Part shown: positions 5,159-5,644 of the stretch, piece by piece | How the letters are laid out: each line of letters opens with the position of its first letter | Numbering within the stretch: position 1 is the stretch's first letter | Assembly: GCA_005879015.1 (NCBI GenBank) | Contig: VBMC01000139.1 | Location: forward strand, 1 to 5,644 | DNA length: 5,644 nt | Direction: 5' to 3' | Source: Methanobacteriota archaeon | GTDB taxonomy: Archaea; Thermoplasmatota; Thermoplasmata; RBG-16-68-12 | Notes under the pieces: generated by a model | Databases searched by the model: none | The model's input: the letters and a program-made list of their open reading frames with translations, nothing else | Told to the model about the DNA's origin: nothing | Translations under genes and position numbers: made by a program

Positions 5159-5644
5159 GTGAAATATGTCATCGTCACGGGTGGCGTTTTGTCGGGTCTC
5201 GGGAAGGGCATCAGCACCTCTTCCATCGGCGTCCTCCTGAAGTCGAAGGGATTGAAGGTCTGCCCGATCAAGATCGATCCCTACCTGAACGTGGATGCGG
5301 GGACAATGAACCCGTACCAGCACGGGGAGGTGTTCGTCCTCGACGACGGGGCCGAGGTCGACCTGGACCTCGGGAATTACGAGCGGTTCCTCGATGTGAA
5401 TCTGACCGGGGACCACAACATCACGACGGGGAAGGTCTACCGGGCGGTCATTGAGAAAGAGCGTCGCGGCGACTACCTCGGAAAGACCGTGCAGATCATC
5501 CCGCACATCACGGATGAGATCAAGGCCCTGCTCCGCGAGGTTGGGGAGAAGGAGCACGCCGACGTCGTCCTCGTCGAGGTCGGTGGGACGGTGGGAGACA
5601 TCGAGGGGATGCCCTTCCTCGAAGCCGTCCGCCAGCTCGGACAG
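5159..5644 (+). CDS. pyrG: CTP synthase, N-terminal part (3' end off window)
   Basis: The first 162 codons of CTP synthase, which uses ATP and glutamine to convert UTP to CTP, the last step of cytidine nucleotide synthesis in the cytoplasm (EC 6.3.4.2). The visible portion is the synthetase (amidoligase) domain: P-loop [12 protein letters not shown] (8-19), [20 protein letters not shown] (37-56), Mg-binding-region [11 protein letters not shown] (67-77, with D70), and [15 protein letters not shown] (139-153, with E140). Every expected motif is present and in order. The full protein is normally about 530-550 residues, so the C-terminal glutaminase domain must lie to the right. The start is GTG with an in-frame TGA three codons upstream. 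It is divergent from the redoxin, 135 bases apart. Confidence 0.98.
   Translation, partial: MKYVIVTGGVLSGLGKGISTSSIGVLLKSKGLKVCPIKIDPYLNVDAGTMNPYQHGEVFVLDDGAEVDLDLGNYERFLDVNLTGDHNITTGKVYRAVIEKERRGDYLGKTVQIIPHITDEIKALLREVGEKEHADVVLVEVGGTVGDIEGMPFLEAVRQLGQ

Noticed and set aside
5024..5557. A 178-codon N-terminal extension of the redoxin
   Set aside because: Most of it is antisense to pyrG, and redoxin homology begins at the ATG at 5023.

Overview
The window is high-GC DNA (around 60% by eye) and almost certainly archaeal. The strongest taxonomic marker is the 4-phosphopantoate--beta-alanine ligase (DUF137 family), an enzyme of the archaeal route to coenzyme A that bacteria do not use. Short 5' leaders behind TATA-like boxes, GTG starts, and a membrane protein combining zinc ribbons with GRVNGLVNG-type repeats point, from memory, to a high-GC member of the Thermoplasmatota. 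The lineage is an inference; the archaeal assignment is strong.

Layout. (1) Positions 1-2534, minus strand: one very long open frame that runs off the left edge, with 844 residues visible and no stop. It encodes a predicted single-pass membrane protein: four zinc ribbons, a helix-hairpin-helix region and a TPR-like segment on the cytoplasmic side; an 80-residue arginine/glycine/asparagine repeat (eight exact decapeptides) next to the membrane; one transmembrane helix; then an extracytoplasmic CBM9/DOMON-like beta domain. (2) Positions 2535-2693: a 159-base divergent intergenic region with a TATA-like box and a 14-base near-palindrome. (3) Positions 2694-4558, plus strand: a two-gene unit, a DUF1611 (COG3367, DgcN-like) P-loop protein followed by the CoA-pathway ligase, overlapping by 4 bases (ATGA). 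(4) Positions 4427-5023, minus strand: a thioredoxin-fold redoxin with a CxxC site. Its C-terminus stops resembling its family and runs antisense into the end of the ligase gene, suggesting a frameshift or rearrangement. (5) Positions 5024-5158: a second divergent intergenic region. (6) Positions 5159-5644, plus strand: the first 162 codons of CTP synthase (pyrG), running off the right edge.

The ligase and CTP synthase are housekeeping cofactor and nucleotide enzymes. The redoxin is probably a general thiol or peroxide protein. The part least explained by known families is the left-hand membrane protein, whose combination of nucleic-acid-type modules, cationic repeat and outside beta domain is the best candidate for something undescribed. 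No tRNA, rRNA, CRISPR array, insertion sequence or clear terminator was seen.
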